Shown: positions 23,040-34,468 of the stretch, piece after piece | Layout of the letters: each line of letters opens with the position of its first letter | Position numbering within the stretch: position 1 is the first letter of the stretch | Assembly (NCBI GenBank): GCA_940337035.1 | Contig: CALNHX010000276.1 | Coordinates: 248,001 to 312,000, forward strand | Length of the DNA stretch: 64,000 nucleotides | Reading direction: 5' to 3' | Source of the DNA: Agriotes lineatus | Taxonomy: Eukaryota; Arthropoda; Insecta; Coleoptera; Elateridae | Translations under genes and position numbers: made by a program | Notes under the pieces: generated by a model | What the model was told of the DNA's origin: nothing | Databases searched by the model: none | What the model saw: only the letters and a program-made list of their open reading frames with translations

Positions 23040-24005
23040 GTTTTCTTTGTCCGTTCCTAACAAGTTTCTAGAGAATTCCTCTTTCCCCTACCAAAATGTC
23101 ATTATCTTCGGCGATATTTTATTCTTTGAAGTCTCTTATGTTTCTTAGCGGATTTTTCTTTCTTTTCTAAGACTTTTTAATGTGCGATATAATATCTTGG
23201 TCTTAGTATTCATTCATTCATATTCATATTATTTATTGATACTTTAGCAGTGTATATACACCATCGTACAAGTCAAAACAGCTGAAACTACACGTATCCT
23301 CTTACATTCTAAAACAAACAATATACAAACAATATACAAACAAACATAAACTATCTACATTTTAGCATACCTTGGTGTCACACATATATGCCCTTATAGA
23401 ATAGTAGCTCTTACTAAGGAGCACCTGTTTAATTTTTACTTTAAATTGGGCGTTCGCATATTTTACTTGTTTTTTCACATTATCTCTCTGTATTTTATAT
23501 CCTTGATAGAGTTTTACCTTTCTGTTTGCTCCTAAGTATTTTCCATAGTCGCTTTATCTTTTTCATCTATGTCTGTATTTCCTTATTCCTTATTTGTGTT
23601 TTTGCTTGTTTTACAAACTTCTATCACGGTTGATATTAATATCTTTTTGAATTATAGGTTCTCCAATTTTCGTGTTAACGACTTTTCCTTATCCTTTAAA
23701 ATTTCTATGGCTCTCTTTTCTTGGTGTTTCATCCTAATTTTGCCTTTTTGTAGTCTGAACACTTTGTCATAGTAGTCGCTATCCAGGTCATATCCTCTTG
23801 TCACTCTTATATCTTCCGCTTTATTGAAAACTCTTTTCTCTATCACTACTACGTCAGTTACTAATCGTTCTTTTCTACTTGATACCTCGCTACCAGTGGG
23901 GTATATAAGGATAGGCGGGTCGTCCACGAAACTTCTAAAATGGGAAATAATATGTCCACTATAATACGCAATTCGCACTGTGCTAATTAATTTTTCTAGA
24001 TGGTT
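23040..24005 (-). mobile_element. LINE endonuclease-to-linker relic, interrupted
   Basis: The minus strand from 23978 reads RIAYYSGHIISHFRSFVDDP, GSEVSSRKERLVTDVVVIEK, then AEDIRVTRGYDLDSDYYDKV. The final piece resembles the end of LINE apurinic-like endonucleases (DVRV.RG.D..SDH.L). Lysine-rich linker sequence follows to about 23500 and seems to resume at 23040-23205 after an inserted LINE tail. His is replaced by Tyr in SDYY, so the endonuclease would be dead. Family not determined. Confidence 0.45.
23205..23495 (-). mobile_element. 3' end of a Jockey-like LINE
   Basis: Minus-strand sequence runs GTATATACACTGCTAAAGTA then TCAATAAATAATATGAATA and repeats of ATGAAT, an A-rich tail typical of Jockey-type 3' UTRs. 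It lies inside the LINE relic at 23040-24005, suggesting nested insertion. No coding part. Confidence 0.45.
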
Positions 24006-24009
24006 GAAC

Positions 24010-24360
24010 AGCTTCTTTTAATTTTTTTTAATACAACCATTTATTAAGAATTTGTTTCCTTTCATTCACATTAAAAAATTGTTGATACTTTGGTTGTGTT
24101 TTCTTTTTTTGATCTAAAAAAATATTGAAGCAACCTATTTCTAAAATAGGTAAATATAATATAATAACTTTCCATTTTAGAGCAGTTATTCCTGAGAAAT
24201 TCAGTAAAATAAATGTTAGGCACAAACTACGAACTGTTTCTAACAACAATACACTATTTATATGCGCTGGATTAAACATCAATTAATTTATGTGGCTATT
24301 TATTCACGACTTAAACATTAAGGATTTATATGGTTATATATACGGGTTCATTTATATTAC
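24010..24360. other. AT-rich stretch, no gene recognised
   Basis: An 84-codon minus-strand ORF (24028-24282) has no known domain. Minus-strand GTATATATAACC and GAATAAATAG flank it and could belong to the candidate LTR to its right. Confidence 0.35.
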
Positions 24361-24660
24361 GCGTCTCGAGTCTGATGAGAACTGGATGAGAACTCGATGA
24401 GAACTCGATGAGAACTGGATGAAAACTGACTTCTATTCCTGCGAACGCATATTTATATTGCCGGCTAATTCCCTCCTGGAAGCGTCGAGACCATTCCGGC
24501 AACGGTGACGTGTCGCGTGTATTGACCTCGGGCGTGACTCATATATCCGCATCGGCCCGGCTGCTTCTCGAAGTTCTGGGTCCAAGGCCGTTTCTCGAAG
24601 TTCTGGAACAATGACTCATTCGTCCGCAGCTGCCTGATCGCGAGGTCGTTACAATATTTT
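24360..24660 (-). repeat. GC-rich block with 11-12 bp minisatellite; candidate solo LTR
   Basis: GATGAGAACT(C/G) is repeated about five times at 24374-24428, and TTCTCGAAGTTCTGG occurs twice (about 24567 and 24593). The block is much more GC-rich than its surroundings. On the minus strand it begins TGTAACGACCTCGCGATCAG near 24655, a plausible LTR start. No second LTR or internal region was found, so solo LTR is only a suggestion. Confidence 0.4.
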
Positions 24661-24664
24661 CTAT

Positions 24665-25530
24665 AATATCTACTAAGCGATCTAACTTTTCATCGTTTTT
24701 TCCACTCATTCATTTATCTAAATAATTAATATAATTCCGTACTTACATAAAATCTGATACTAAAATAAAATGAAATTTTGTCTAAAAGAGCTTGCTTTTA
24801 GAACACAACATATAGAATTATGTAAGAACAACTCAATGAGCGTATCTATATTGAATATTAACAAGAAAGTGAGTGCTGCTTTGTATAAGGCCACAATTAT
24901 CGAAAAGCTGTTAGCTAACGAGAAAAATTAGAATTTTGATCTCAGTAATCTATAAATTACATTGACTGTTCGTCACAAAGGTTCCAAATATATACAGGGT
25001 GTAATCATTCTAGTGTAAATAAAGCACACTTCATTAATATTTAGGTTCTAGGGAAGTCATTTGCACATCAGAGCGTATGCTTGCTTCACTGAAACAAAAC
25101 AGGTGAGTCGGAAGCCACGCCACATATTTAGCAGCATTTATCTGATGCGGTCTTGCCTTTTTCGGTGTTTGTAATTTAATTTACGCTGAATTTCGTGGAT
25201 GTGCAAACCATTTTGTATACATTAAATTTTAAGGTTATAGACCTGTCAAATACAAAGTGACGCATTTAGCATACTGGTTAATTTACCATACAACAAAGCC
25301 ATTATAATACAAAGTTAATGATTCCACTCCCCTGAGAAACGAGATATATTTTTTTATTTATTTCATGCTTTACCGGAGCTAAGCCCTATTTAATTGCAAA
25401 TAAATGAAATACGGAGAGCAATAAACCATTTATTGAAATAATAATTATTACATATTTTCATTAGCTCTGAGTTTGACATAAAAATTCAAATAATAAAAGC
25501 ATTTGGTGATTTGCCCTGCTTAATTATTAT
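24665..25530. other. No gene; one TACAGGGTG transposon end
   Basis: TACAGGGTGTAATCATTCTA near 24994 looks like a DNA-transposon terminus without a detectable partner. Otherwise AT-rich and empty. Confidence 0.4.
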
Positions 25531-25780
25531 TTTTATTTGTTCCTCACTTGTAAACATCAATTTATCAAGTCACTGTATTAATCAAGAAAGTTTATTTTAA
25601 CAAGTTACTAACTTGTAAAATCTTTACAAGTTAACTGTCAGTTTTAAAAGCGTGCTCATAGATAAATGATAGCGTGCAAAGCCAGGGTTGTCTTCCTTAG
25701 TATGTGTCATATTGATGAATTTAATTGCTTGTCAGTTTGACATTTTGTTTTTGTTATTTACAAATGAGGAACAAATAAAA
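25531..25780. mobile_element. MITE, 250 bp, TTTTATTTGTTCCTCA terminal inverted repeats
   Basis: TTTTATTTGTTCCTCA at 25531-25546 and TGAGGAACAAATAAAA at 25765-25780 are perfect inverted repeats, extended imperfectly inward by CTTGTAAA / TTTACAAA. The interior contains ACAAGTTAC and AACTTGT palindromes. Non-coding. Confidence 0.8.
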
Positions 25781-25806
25781 TATTCAACAATACACGCAAG
25801 GTAACA

Positions 25807-25891
25807 GGTTTTACTGGTTCAAGAAGATGACTGGCTCGCCTGCGGCTCGCCAGTCATATCCTTCTATTCGCCAGTAAAAACCCTCTAACCA
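25807..25891. repeat. Hairpin with GC-rich apex
   Basis: GGTTTTACTGG, then AGAAG.ATGACTGGC, apex TCGCCTGCGGCTCGCCA, then GCCAGTCAT, CTTCT and CCAGTAAAAACC. Near-complete stem of about 35 bp with small bulges. Confidence 0.75.
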
Positions 25892-25899
25892 AGCTAGTA

Positions 25900-26700
25900 A
25901 TGTTAAATACTATTATTTACTAATGCCTTTTAATAGGTAAAGGGGTTATTACAATATATTACATGTAGTTTTAAGCATGGTAAAAGAGCTAGAAAAATAA
26001 AAACTCACTCGGATTTCCATCATTGTTAGTCAGTGGAAGCCACAGAGATTAAAAATAATAAAAGTATCAGCATTTGGTTCAAAACAAATAAAATTAATAG
26101 AAATATTAGATGTGAATGTACATTCCTACAATTGTTGAAAAGTGAATTTAAAGAAACTAGAAATGAATATGTCCTCCACTTTTATTTCGTGCTATTGCTG
26201 CATTGGGTGCATTAGTAACATGAGCATCGGTTACAACAGTAGAAGCAGTGCCAAAAAAGAGACTAATAAAGATAAGCAATTGACAGGCACGAAAACGCAT
26301 AATGAAATAATGTAAACTGTTGTTCTTGGGAAAGAACAGGTTCTGGATGTAAAAGGCAAGCAGTTAAAATATTCATAACGTTACGGTAAATATCTCTTTT
26401 TACGTTGTCTTAAAAAACGTTAGCAGTGTAGTTTTCCTCAGAAAGATGCAAACGTTTTGTCAAATATCGATAATAAAATGCTTTCAAACGAATTTTAAAT
26501 AGAAATGTTAGAGATATCGTTATGCGCGATAAGTTGAAGTATTGGAATCAGTTACATGTTTTTACTTTAATACTCTTAGCGCAATGACATAATTTCAAAT
26601 AAAACCTGCACTTTAAAGATATCAAATTTTCACGTTTTTCGTTTCTGAAAATTGTTTGAAAACGTGTTAACCACCGCTATAATTTTGTACAGCGCTATCT
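25900..26700. other. No gene recognised
   Basis: AT-rich; a 60-codon ORF at 26033 has no family match. No repeats noted. Confidence 0.4.
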
Positions 26701-26719
26701 CTGCCACAAGAGCCACAAG

Positions 26720-27990
26720 CCGACAATATGTGACATGTAGACATATGGCCCGCATAAGAGGTTACATAAAACCAGATGGTTGCCGTAAGATGTAGCCGCT
26801 TGCACCAAGTGGTTTAGGTGGAGGCCAGCAACACGCGCCTCCTCGCAAACCCCTTGTTTGTCTCACTTTGGTTCCTTAGATAAGGTATGTCAAAGGAGGC
26901 CTCGAACCAATATAAGAAAGCGATTCTCAGTCAGTCTCAGCTCTATATTTAACCCGTTCTTTTCAAACTCGAGCCCAGAACCTGGCCTCTAGCCGGGAGC
27001 CACCTTGGCCCCTCGAGGGCTCAGGGCTTTCATCAGCTACCGTCTTGATTGATCCTGATAAACGAGTAACTGCCAATCTAGAACCCGAGAACACTAGCAT
27101 CCAGTAACTACTACCTAAGGCGATCACATTATCGTTTCATTCTACGAACCTCTTTCAAGTAAGTCCTATTCCTCGATTCTTCCTGAGAGTTGAACAGCCT
27201 GGCAACCTAAATCTAACCTGAAACCTCCCTTGCCGCTTGGCTTAGTCGAACTACCTGTAGCATCCTTCTTTCCAGAGCTACTTACCGTTCCAAGTCTAAG
27301 GCGCACGGAAGATCGTCTTGGCTAAGCTTAGAGATTTTTTCGGAGATATCTTCACGTCCAGAGTTCAGACGCATTGATCGTGTCGATACCTGGAGGTAAT
27401 TTCCTGATACTTAAGTTCTAGAATCCTAACTCAAGGCGCCCTGAAGGTCCTCTGACTTACGATTTCAACCTGCTTATTAAATACTTTTTAGCCTGCTTTC
27501 CGAACTAGTATATCTCCAGATTGATAGAAAAGTCAAGTTCCTGTAAAGAGCTCGCTCGTCGAATGTATAATTTGCAAATCCAGTGCTAACCGCAAGTTGC
27601 ATAGAGCCCGACGGCCAGAAATGAGTATAAATCCACCAGGGGAAGCAATAATTTATCCCTAGGTGCCGCCGCCCGATCGCCGAAGAAGTTCGTCAAAATC
27701 GTTGCTAAATTCCTGATCCTTTCATTGTCTTAAGGTACCAATTTACACACCTTTAAGGTAATAAATTATGTGTACCCTAGGACACCTATTTACAGCTGAT
27801 AAAACTGCAAGTAAACTAAAGTAAACGCATAAGCTGTAGCGCCTAATTCGGGAAGCTCCGAAGAATGCTGCCATGAGCGTTGCTGCCTCGCTGACGTTCG
27901 AGATCTTCAAATAAGAACATTTTTGCTTTTATTTTAGATTGTAAATACATTTATTTAGAAAACAGACATTCTGTATTTCGTAACATAAGT
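26720..27990 (+). other. GC-richer block with core-promoter-like sequence; possible LTR
   Basis: Base composition rises clearly over about 1.2 kb. CCAATATAAGAAAGCG (TATA-like, about 26908) is followed some 25 bp later by CTCAGTCAGTCTCAG, an arthropod initiator-like TCAGT, as in insect LTR promoters. TGTGACATGTAGACATATGG near 26729 could be an LTR start. No coding sequence, second LTR or clear end is visible, so this may instead be another retroelement leader or a non-coding transcript promoter. Confidence 0.35.
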
Positions 27991-28044
27991 TTAGTAATAA
28001 ATATTTTAAAACTTGCTACGACTCTTACCATTTCGGCAATCTTC

Positions 28045-28543
28045 ATCACAAAATTCTCTACCAAAAAGGTTCAAATTTACAAGAAATTATTAAAACCGTT
28101 AACAAACCAAATGCTGCAAAACAGGATATTACTGAGGCTGGGGAAATATTTACTCTTGCAATATATAAAGCAGAAAAAATGAAACGTCAATAAATCATCA
28201 TTGGTATGATCTGTTTAACACCTCGGTTGGGAATTCTAGTCAAACGGTTACTTTGGCAAGGCTACCCCCGACGTTTGCACTTGCAGCTTTGCAACAACAT
28301 TCGCTGCGGGTTTACCACCAAATTCAGGCTTGGCATGGAATTTTAATACCTGGTTTGACTACTGAAGCACCAGCTCCCTTATCAATTTTAAAGTTAATTT
28401 CGTGTGCCTGCAAAATAGACTGCGGAAAGCGATGCGGATGTTTCAAGGTTGGTTTAAAATGTTTGGTTATGTGTATGAACTGTCACGGACAAGAATGCTT
28501 TAATGCGGAACGTACCAACGAAATTGATTTTGTGGAAGAATAA
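28045..28543 (+). pseudogene. CXC (tesmin/TSO1-like) cysteine-rich domain pseudogene
   Basis: An upstream frame gives LHHKILYQKGSNLQEIIKTV then AAKQDITEAGEIFTLAIYKA; after a stop and shift comes ARLPPTFALAALQQHSLRVY, HQIQAWHGI and the cysteine cluster CACKIDCGKRCGCFKVGLKC LVMCMNCHGQECFN. The spacing CxC..CxxxCxC..C..C..C resembles a CXC domain. Proteins with LPPTS.AA..HS.RVY.Q...W followed by such a cluster recur in arthropod genomes as uncharacterised, often repeated genes, possibly transposon-borne. The frame break marks this copy as dead. A 40-bp piece of it recurs at 29358-29398. Confidence 0.6.
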
Positions 28544-28584
28544 ATGCCTTTAATGGATTAGGCCTCAAGGGGAAACCACATAAA

Positions 28585-29262
28585 AAAATTTGGTGTGATA
28601 CATTCACACAACTTCCTTTTACAGTGATCTTATAATTAGTGAAAAATTTGATTTTGAATTTTTAAGCATTTGTCAAAAATTTTCAAAAATTACGAATTCT
28701 TCAAAAACGGTACAAAATAGAACGGTAGTTGAAGCGCCACATTTTCTCTAAAATTTTAAGCTGAATTAAAAAATGTAATAGTATACCGGATGTTCTATTT
28801 AAAATAGGAGAACAAATAAAACCATTTTAGAAGTATTCAACTGGAAAATCCCCTATCTCACATCAATACACATTAAAAATGTAATAAAATTGTCAAGTTT
28901 GAAAAAAATCATTAGAGCCGTTTTTGAAAAAATCGACAAAAAACTGAAAAATTACAAGAGTAAACACCTACTTCTGGTTATGCGATTTTCTTCAAAAGCT
29001 TGCTGTCGCATTTACATAGTACCCAAAACTTATATATGAAGTTTCAACGCCATACCTCTTTTAGTTTTTGAGATATTCTGTTCGCAGGCACACACACACA
29101 CACACAGACACACACAGACAGACAGACAGGCCAATGAACAAAAATATGTTTTTTGGGTTCAGGGGACTCTAAAACGTAAAGATTTGTTGAAAACTCAATT
29201 TCGAATTTATGGGGTGAATCCAATACTTCCATTGTCGTAAAAGGGAGTAACAAACGCGCCGG
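28585..29262 (-). repeat. Dispersed repeat 'TCTG', copy 2 (inverted)
   Basis: Reverse complement of 4968-5670 over its whole length, from TCTGGTGTGATACA-like start (TTTGGTGTGATACATTC at about 28591) to GTAAAAGGGAGT at about 29237. The microsatellite at 29089-29130 is CA/CAGA here. It sits between two fragments of the CXC-pseudogene sequence, so it probably inserted near that gene. Confidence 0.75.
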
Positions 29263-29564
29263 CAAACTCTACCTTCTGGGTGGTGTGGAAACGAGTTTGG
29301 TTTAGGGATAGCTAATCATTATTTTTGGTTCTTATTAAATTCTATATAATTTAACCGTATGCTACAAAACAGAATATTACTAAGGCTGAAGAAATATTGT
29401 GTTGCTTTCCAAAAGCGTTTTCTTTACCTACCCCTAAGTTTGCGGTCGATTAACGTAAAAACCCCTTAATCATCTGCAATTAACCTATAGACATGTTTTA
29501 TAGAAAATTTAATTCGGAATATTTTTCAATACCTCTATTTTTGTCATAGAACATCACATACATA

Positions 29565-29760
29565 CAGAGCCGGATTAAGGGGGGGGCTAAGGGGGCTGCA
29601 GCCCCGGGCCACCAAATTTCAGGGGCCTCGAAAAGATTCTAACGTTATAATCTAGTGCGGTTTCTAATCATTTAGATCCCTTTGTAGCCGTTGCATAAAT
29701 GGGAATGGGGCCTCTAAAAAAACTTAGCCCTGGGCCTCACATATATTTAATCCGGCTCTG
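29565..29760. mobile_element. hAT-type MITE, 196 bp, with 8-bp target duplication
   Basis: CAGAGCCGGATTAA at 29565 and TTAATCCGGCTCTG ending 29760 are perfect 14-bp inverted repeats. The flanks CATACATA (29557-29564 and 29761-29768) are an exact 8-bp target-site duplication, the hAT hallmark. The interior includes a G-rich stretch and no ORF. The intact ends and duplication suggest a comparatively recent insertion. Confidence 0.92.
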
Positions 29761-29769
29761 CATACATAC

Positions 29770-31200
29770 AAGATATTATAGAAAAACCAGCGCGGTGTCA
29801 TTATAGGGATGAAAAAGGGATGAAGCTCGTCAGTTAGGGATGGGAACTTTTCGATCCTGTATTGCTACCCCCATTAACTGTCGATCCAGAAAATATCAGC
29901 TTATTATACATTTTTTCTTCTATGTTTGCTAATTTTCGTGTACTATGAAGGTGACTTCGAAGGAGGTTAATCTAGAAAGAAATAGAACTATAATACTTCC
30001 AGAAAGTCGATGGCAAATTATGGAGTACGAAATATTATTTATTTTATTAAAGAACACGAAAAACATGAAAATAATTCTTCACCACTGAAATTTTAAAAAT
30101 AATAAAATTTAAGAATTGAAGAAACGAATTATTTTTACCACTTCATTTACTGAATGAAAGTACCTTGTATACAAAATTAAAATGTCTGTTAAGTGTTAAA
30201 ACAATTAAAAGAAGAAAGTTTAGTAATTCAGGGCAATCTAATTTTAATATCATCGAGTACTTAATAATTTCAAGTAACATAGGTACTATTCCAAGAAATA
30301 TATTCGTAAACGTTGACATCACGCCACTTGTAGATATTAAAATTAATCTGTTTGAATTTTCCTGTTTTGACAAACATAATCAGGAAGGCATTTAACCAAT
30401 AATCAAATACTATACAACATAATAAACGATTATACGAGACGTGAGGCAATATGTTGAGTCTCGAGAATTTTCGATTAGAGAGTTGTATATAGGTAGACTG
30501 TACCATGAATGAGAAAAATAAATAAAGTAAAAAGTTATACAGGAATTTATAATTATTTTAGCTTTCTAACTTTTCATTCATGGGTTTAATATTCTTTCCT
30601 CCGTAGAATACATGATTTTTTTACTTAATCAGTGATGTTTGTATATTGCATTATAAAATAATAGTTATTTATTATACAAGTGGGATAAGAGCATCATTAA
30701 TATAGTCGCTACAAGAATCTTCATGCAAAACCGGCCTTTTGGGAATTCGTTTGATAACATCGTTTCGACGGTCAACAATCTGAGACTTCGACGAGACGGT
30801 GAGACCTTTCGGCTGCATTAATCGTTAGCATCGCCGGACATCACTTGGGTATTGTGAACTACTTGTTTTTTTCTCGTTTTCAACTGAAGTAATGTAATAG
30901 CAAGAGCCATATTTGGAGCAACAAACGTGGCCTACTTTTAGATTAAATTGTCATCATTGTTGCGTCATATCATCAGAATCTGTGTGTGACTTGTTCGCCA
31001 CTGTTGTTTCAATATAACCAATGTACTTTTTATATCATATCTATATCGGTGTTAAGTAAATTGTAGAATTACTAACCCCTTTTACAACTATTCGTGTCAA
31101 ACATTTACCTACATACTTAAATTTTAATAGATTTGCAATTCGTCACAACTCCCTGGAATTTTTTTATTATACGTATATGTGTTTATGTATATGTGATATT
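29770..31200. other. No gene recognised
   Basis: AT-rich. ORFs of 76-78 codons overlap on opposite strands at 30143-30506 without any known domain; this symmetry is expected by chance. Confidence 0.45.
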
Positions 31201-32900
31201 CTTTCTTGGATGTATTAATTGTAAGGTGACCGACAAGGCTAGCAGGCCAATCAAGATAGGTCCCAAAGCAGCCTGAACGTCGCACAAGACCGTCGAAGTG
31301 AAGCGTCGGTCCTTTGACTTGACAGCTGTAACGGGCTAAGTCGACAATTACGACAACGCACCAGTTTGACACGGTCTTTACGAAAAGTCAAAATAAAGCT
31401 AGACGACTAGCGCGTACAATAACTCACAAAATCGGGAACGTAACTCATAGGACCCATGCCCATTACAAAAGAGTTTCCGGCTAAACTTCAGTGGAGCGAA
31501 GGGTGGTCAAACACAAGATTACACAGGCCAACGGCCTAATAAACGGTAAACAGATCTAAAATGATAAGGCGCCACCACATTTCCTACACTAGAAAAATGC
31601 ATAAGCGAACCCGCTGAGAAAACGTGGAAGCGTAACGTGTTCACCTTTCGACTTTAAGCTTGGCAGTGTTCTGGTCAGCAAGCCGGTTCAGCACCATCGG
31701 ACCTACCTTTCGAAAATCCACTTGAACAGCTGGCCAAACTTCTCTTACACTGTAAAATGCAATACGCACAATACATACACAATAACAAAGAAAACCACAG
31801 TTAAATAAACATAAAATGTATTGGCAAAATATTTGAATATATATGTAAATGCATATAAAAATATGAAATAGGTTACTATACGGATGTTAGGTAAATTGCG
31901 TAACGTCTTAATCTATTAAAATTATTCGGTAAACTTGACATTAACTCTTGAAATTACTGAAAAACGATATGAGCATCAAAGTATAATCAAATAGCGGTTG
32001 TGACCAATGACGGGGCTAATCATAAAGCTAAACAACAACCATGTAAACTGACGGTAAATTAATTGTAATAACCGGTAAATAACTATAATGGCTTGACAAA
32101 TGCAAAAGGCACACAATAAAAGCTAAACGACCGCGACGCTACGTCAACTGTCCGATGCTTCGTCGAAACACATTGTATACGTTAAATTCAGACTGTAAAA
32201 CTTAATGCAACGTACGGTATCTTTAAAGAGCTTGGCTGTGCGGCAAATTGATGTCCCATGCTACTGCACTCGGTCGCTATTCCCAGACACTGCAGAAAAC
32301 ATCAAATAGGGGGATGACTGCACCAACTGGCCATGGTCACGCGGGGCTCAAAAACAGCTCTCTACAACCTGGTGCTTCTTCCAACGCCGAATCTATTCTC
32401 CCAGAAAAATGGGCGCAGAGCCGCGCGATCGATAAAGTGGTGGGAGCAAAAACTGAAGCTCACTCTCTCGAGCACATGGCAGCTGTCTCTTAAATTCACG
32501 CCACGGAACGGGTCGATATTTCCAACAAGCGAATAAACTTAGCGCGCCAACAGATCAGAATCGAGATACACAAAATGAGTGCCTTCAGAAACGTTGGCTA
32601 ATAACACAGCAGTGTACGTTAGAAGGCCAATGACTGCACAAAATTCGATATGTTCAAATTCAGGCGGAATAATTCGAAAAATACATATACATGGGGGGTC
32701 GTAGTTTAGGAAATAACGCTAATTAGCGGTACGTTCGTACAAAACTAAAATTGTCCTCACACAGCATCTCGCTCTAGAATACGTTGTGTTGATCCAAACC
32801 TTTAATTTTAAGAAATCTGACTTCGCTCAAAATTTCAGAATTAGATTGTAAATATTAAAGTTCGAACAGTGAAAAATGTTAACCCATTTGCCTTAACATA
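31200..32900. other. Unassigned region, partly GC-richer
   Basis: 31.22-31.75 and 32.1-32.56 kb are less AT-rich than the neighbourhood and hold short overlapping ORFs (for example 32248-32493) with no recognisable domain. No terminal repeats were found. Could be old retroelement non-coding sequence. Confidence 0.3.
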
Positions 32901-33029
32901 TTATAGCCGGTTGACCCACAAGAAAATATAAGCCTTAAGGAAGTGGTTACTCTTTCATTTGAATGAATAGTGTGGTCAAATGTTATGTGCCCTGTGTACT
33001 AGGTGAAAACAAGAAAGGAAAGAGGAGCA

Positions 33030-33176
33030 CTAAGACCTATACCCAAAGAAGACGTGCCATTGCAGCTACCTTTGATAGTGCTCTTCATTACAGTTTGGCA
33101 ACACTGCGGCAAGTATGTGGAACATGGTAGTGCCAGTGGAATGTCCTATGTGTACTATGTAATGTGTAATTTTAAA
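33030..33176 (-). pseudogene. Relic of a second acid lipase (nucleophile-elbow exon)
   Basis: Translated on the minus strand from about 33176, this gives KITHYIVHIGHSTGTTMF then HILAAVLPNCNE, clearly homologous to IIYIGHSMGTTMFYVLASMLPEF in exon 4 of the intact lipase. After PNCNE the frame shifts and continues as STIKGSCNG, where the intact gene has NSTIKMMAG. An in-frame stop appears if the frame is not shifted. The flanking exons were not found. It lies about 1.3 kb past the lipase gene's 3' end on the same strand, as expected for a dead tandem paralog. It keeps the catalytic serine but has Thr for Met in GHSMG. Confidence 0.8.
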
Positions 33177-33554
33177 AACCTAGAAACGAAATGACATTTG
33201 CACTTTCTTGAACAGGTTGGTGTAGGGTTCTCTCGATTACGTTCATATATGGCCGATTAAAACAATTCTTGAACGAATTATTACCAAAATACTTACTTCT
33301 CTTCACTAGAATTGAACCGCCAAACTCCTTTTCCACAACAATTTCTTTCGCGCGTCTTGAACTTAATATGTTTTTACGACCTAATTTGATCCATTTACGT
33401 TTTTTGTTAAATTAACAAGTATCAGTTTGTTTTAGCTCAAGACAAGAGTAAAACTTGCATTTCATTTTTTATTTTTTATGAAATAGAAATGTTTAGCTTC
33501 GAAAAAATGTTAAGTAATGGATATTGTGAAAGCTTTCAATATTTAATTGTATTT

Positions 33555-33985
33555 TTGTAATTAAACCAAGTGACTACCTCATGGAATATTTTTCTGGCCC
33601 CACTCTTTATTATAAATATATTGGTAGGTATGGAAATCTCCCTGGAAGTAAATGTTTTTAATTCAGTAATAGATTAGTGTGCCAAACGCATGTATGCATT
33701 AAACTAGCCCATGCATAATCATTTTGTTGTAATTTAGTTAAGTGGTGCTTTTTCTGATCGACTGCTTAATTTAATATTCCACAAAACTGAAAATGACATA
33801 GGATACGATGTATTTATATATTTATGTAAAACTCAGTTTTTACGAACTAAACAGAGTTGCAGGTTTCAGGAAAACACCTAACGTGCAAAACTACTGTCTT
33901 CATATATGAGAGTGTTCTTACATCAGTAGCAACCAACTATATTGAATTCAACCCCTAGCAGCTAGGCAGCCCACTATATCGTTTA
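33555..33985 (+). repeat. Unclassified 430-bp dispersed repeat, copy 2
   Basis: Same orientation and order of conserved islands as 17205-17640, including AATCATTTTGTTGTAATTTA, CACAAAACTGA and TGTATTTATATATTTA. Lies between the lipase relic and the 3' end of the lipase gene. Confidence 0.65.
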
Positions 33986-34386
33986 AAAATACCAAATCAG
34001 ATTAAACCCCTGCGTCGCCGCGCTTGCTGTTGTACCGAGTTGCGTTATTCTTCATTTGCATGGCTCGTTAATTAAGACCAAAATCTCTTAGTGCTCTGCG
34101 AAAAAATCTCAGTTTGTCGTTTTTGGCACCTACGAATTCAGAAAATCTCTATTTTATTATTTTATTATTGCAGTCACGCAGCACTTTGCTTTGGGTCGTT
34201 GTGGCTTAGTGGTTTGTTTGCGGTGTTTATTTATCACAAACCCCTTATTATTTTGTTCGTAAAGGTCACAAGGTTGTATTTGTATACTATAAAATCGCTT
34301 TGTGTGGCGTTTGTCAGAAACACATCCTCAATGCAAAGCCAGGCTACGGTGTAACTACTTAATAATCCTTTAAAAATTGCTCCAGA

Positions 34387-34421
34387 TTTATTAACAGAAA
34401 ATTGAAAAACAACAGTTTATT
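34387..34421 (-). promoter_or_regulatory. Polyadenylation signals of the lipase gene
   Basis: On the minus strand two AATAAA hexamers lie at 34416-34421 and 34387-34392, about 48 and 77 nt after the lipase stop. Either would give a short 3' UTR of roughly 70-110 nt. Confidence 0.6.
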
Positions 34422-34468
34422 TGCTTAGAAAATCAACAATTACAGCTACATATAACTAATTTAACAAG

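Noticed and set aside
30143..30506. Overlapping ORFs on both strands as a real gene
   Set aside because: AT-rich composition, no known domain, no splice or repeat support; mirror ORFs are expected by chance.
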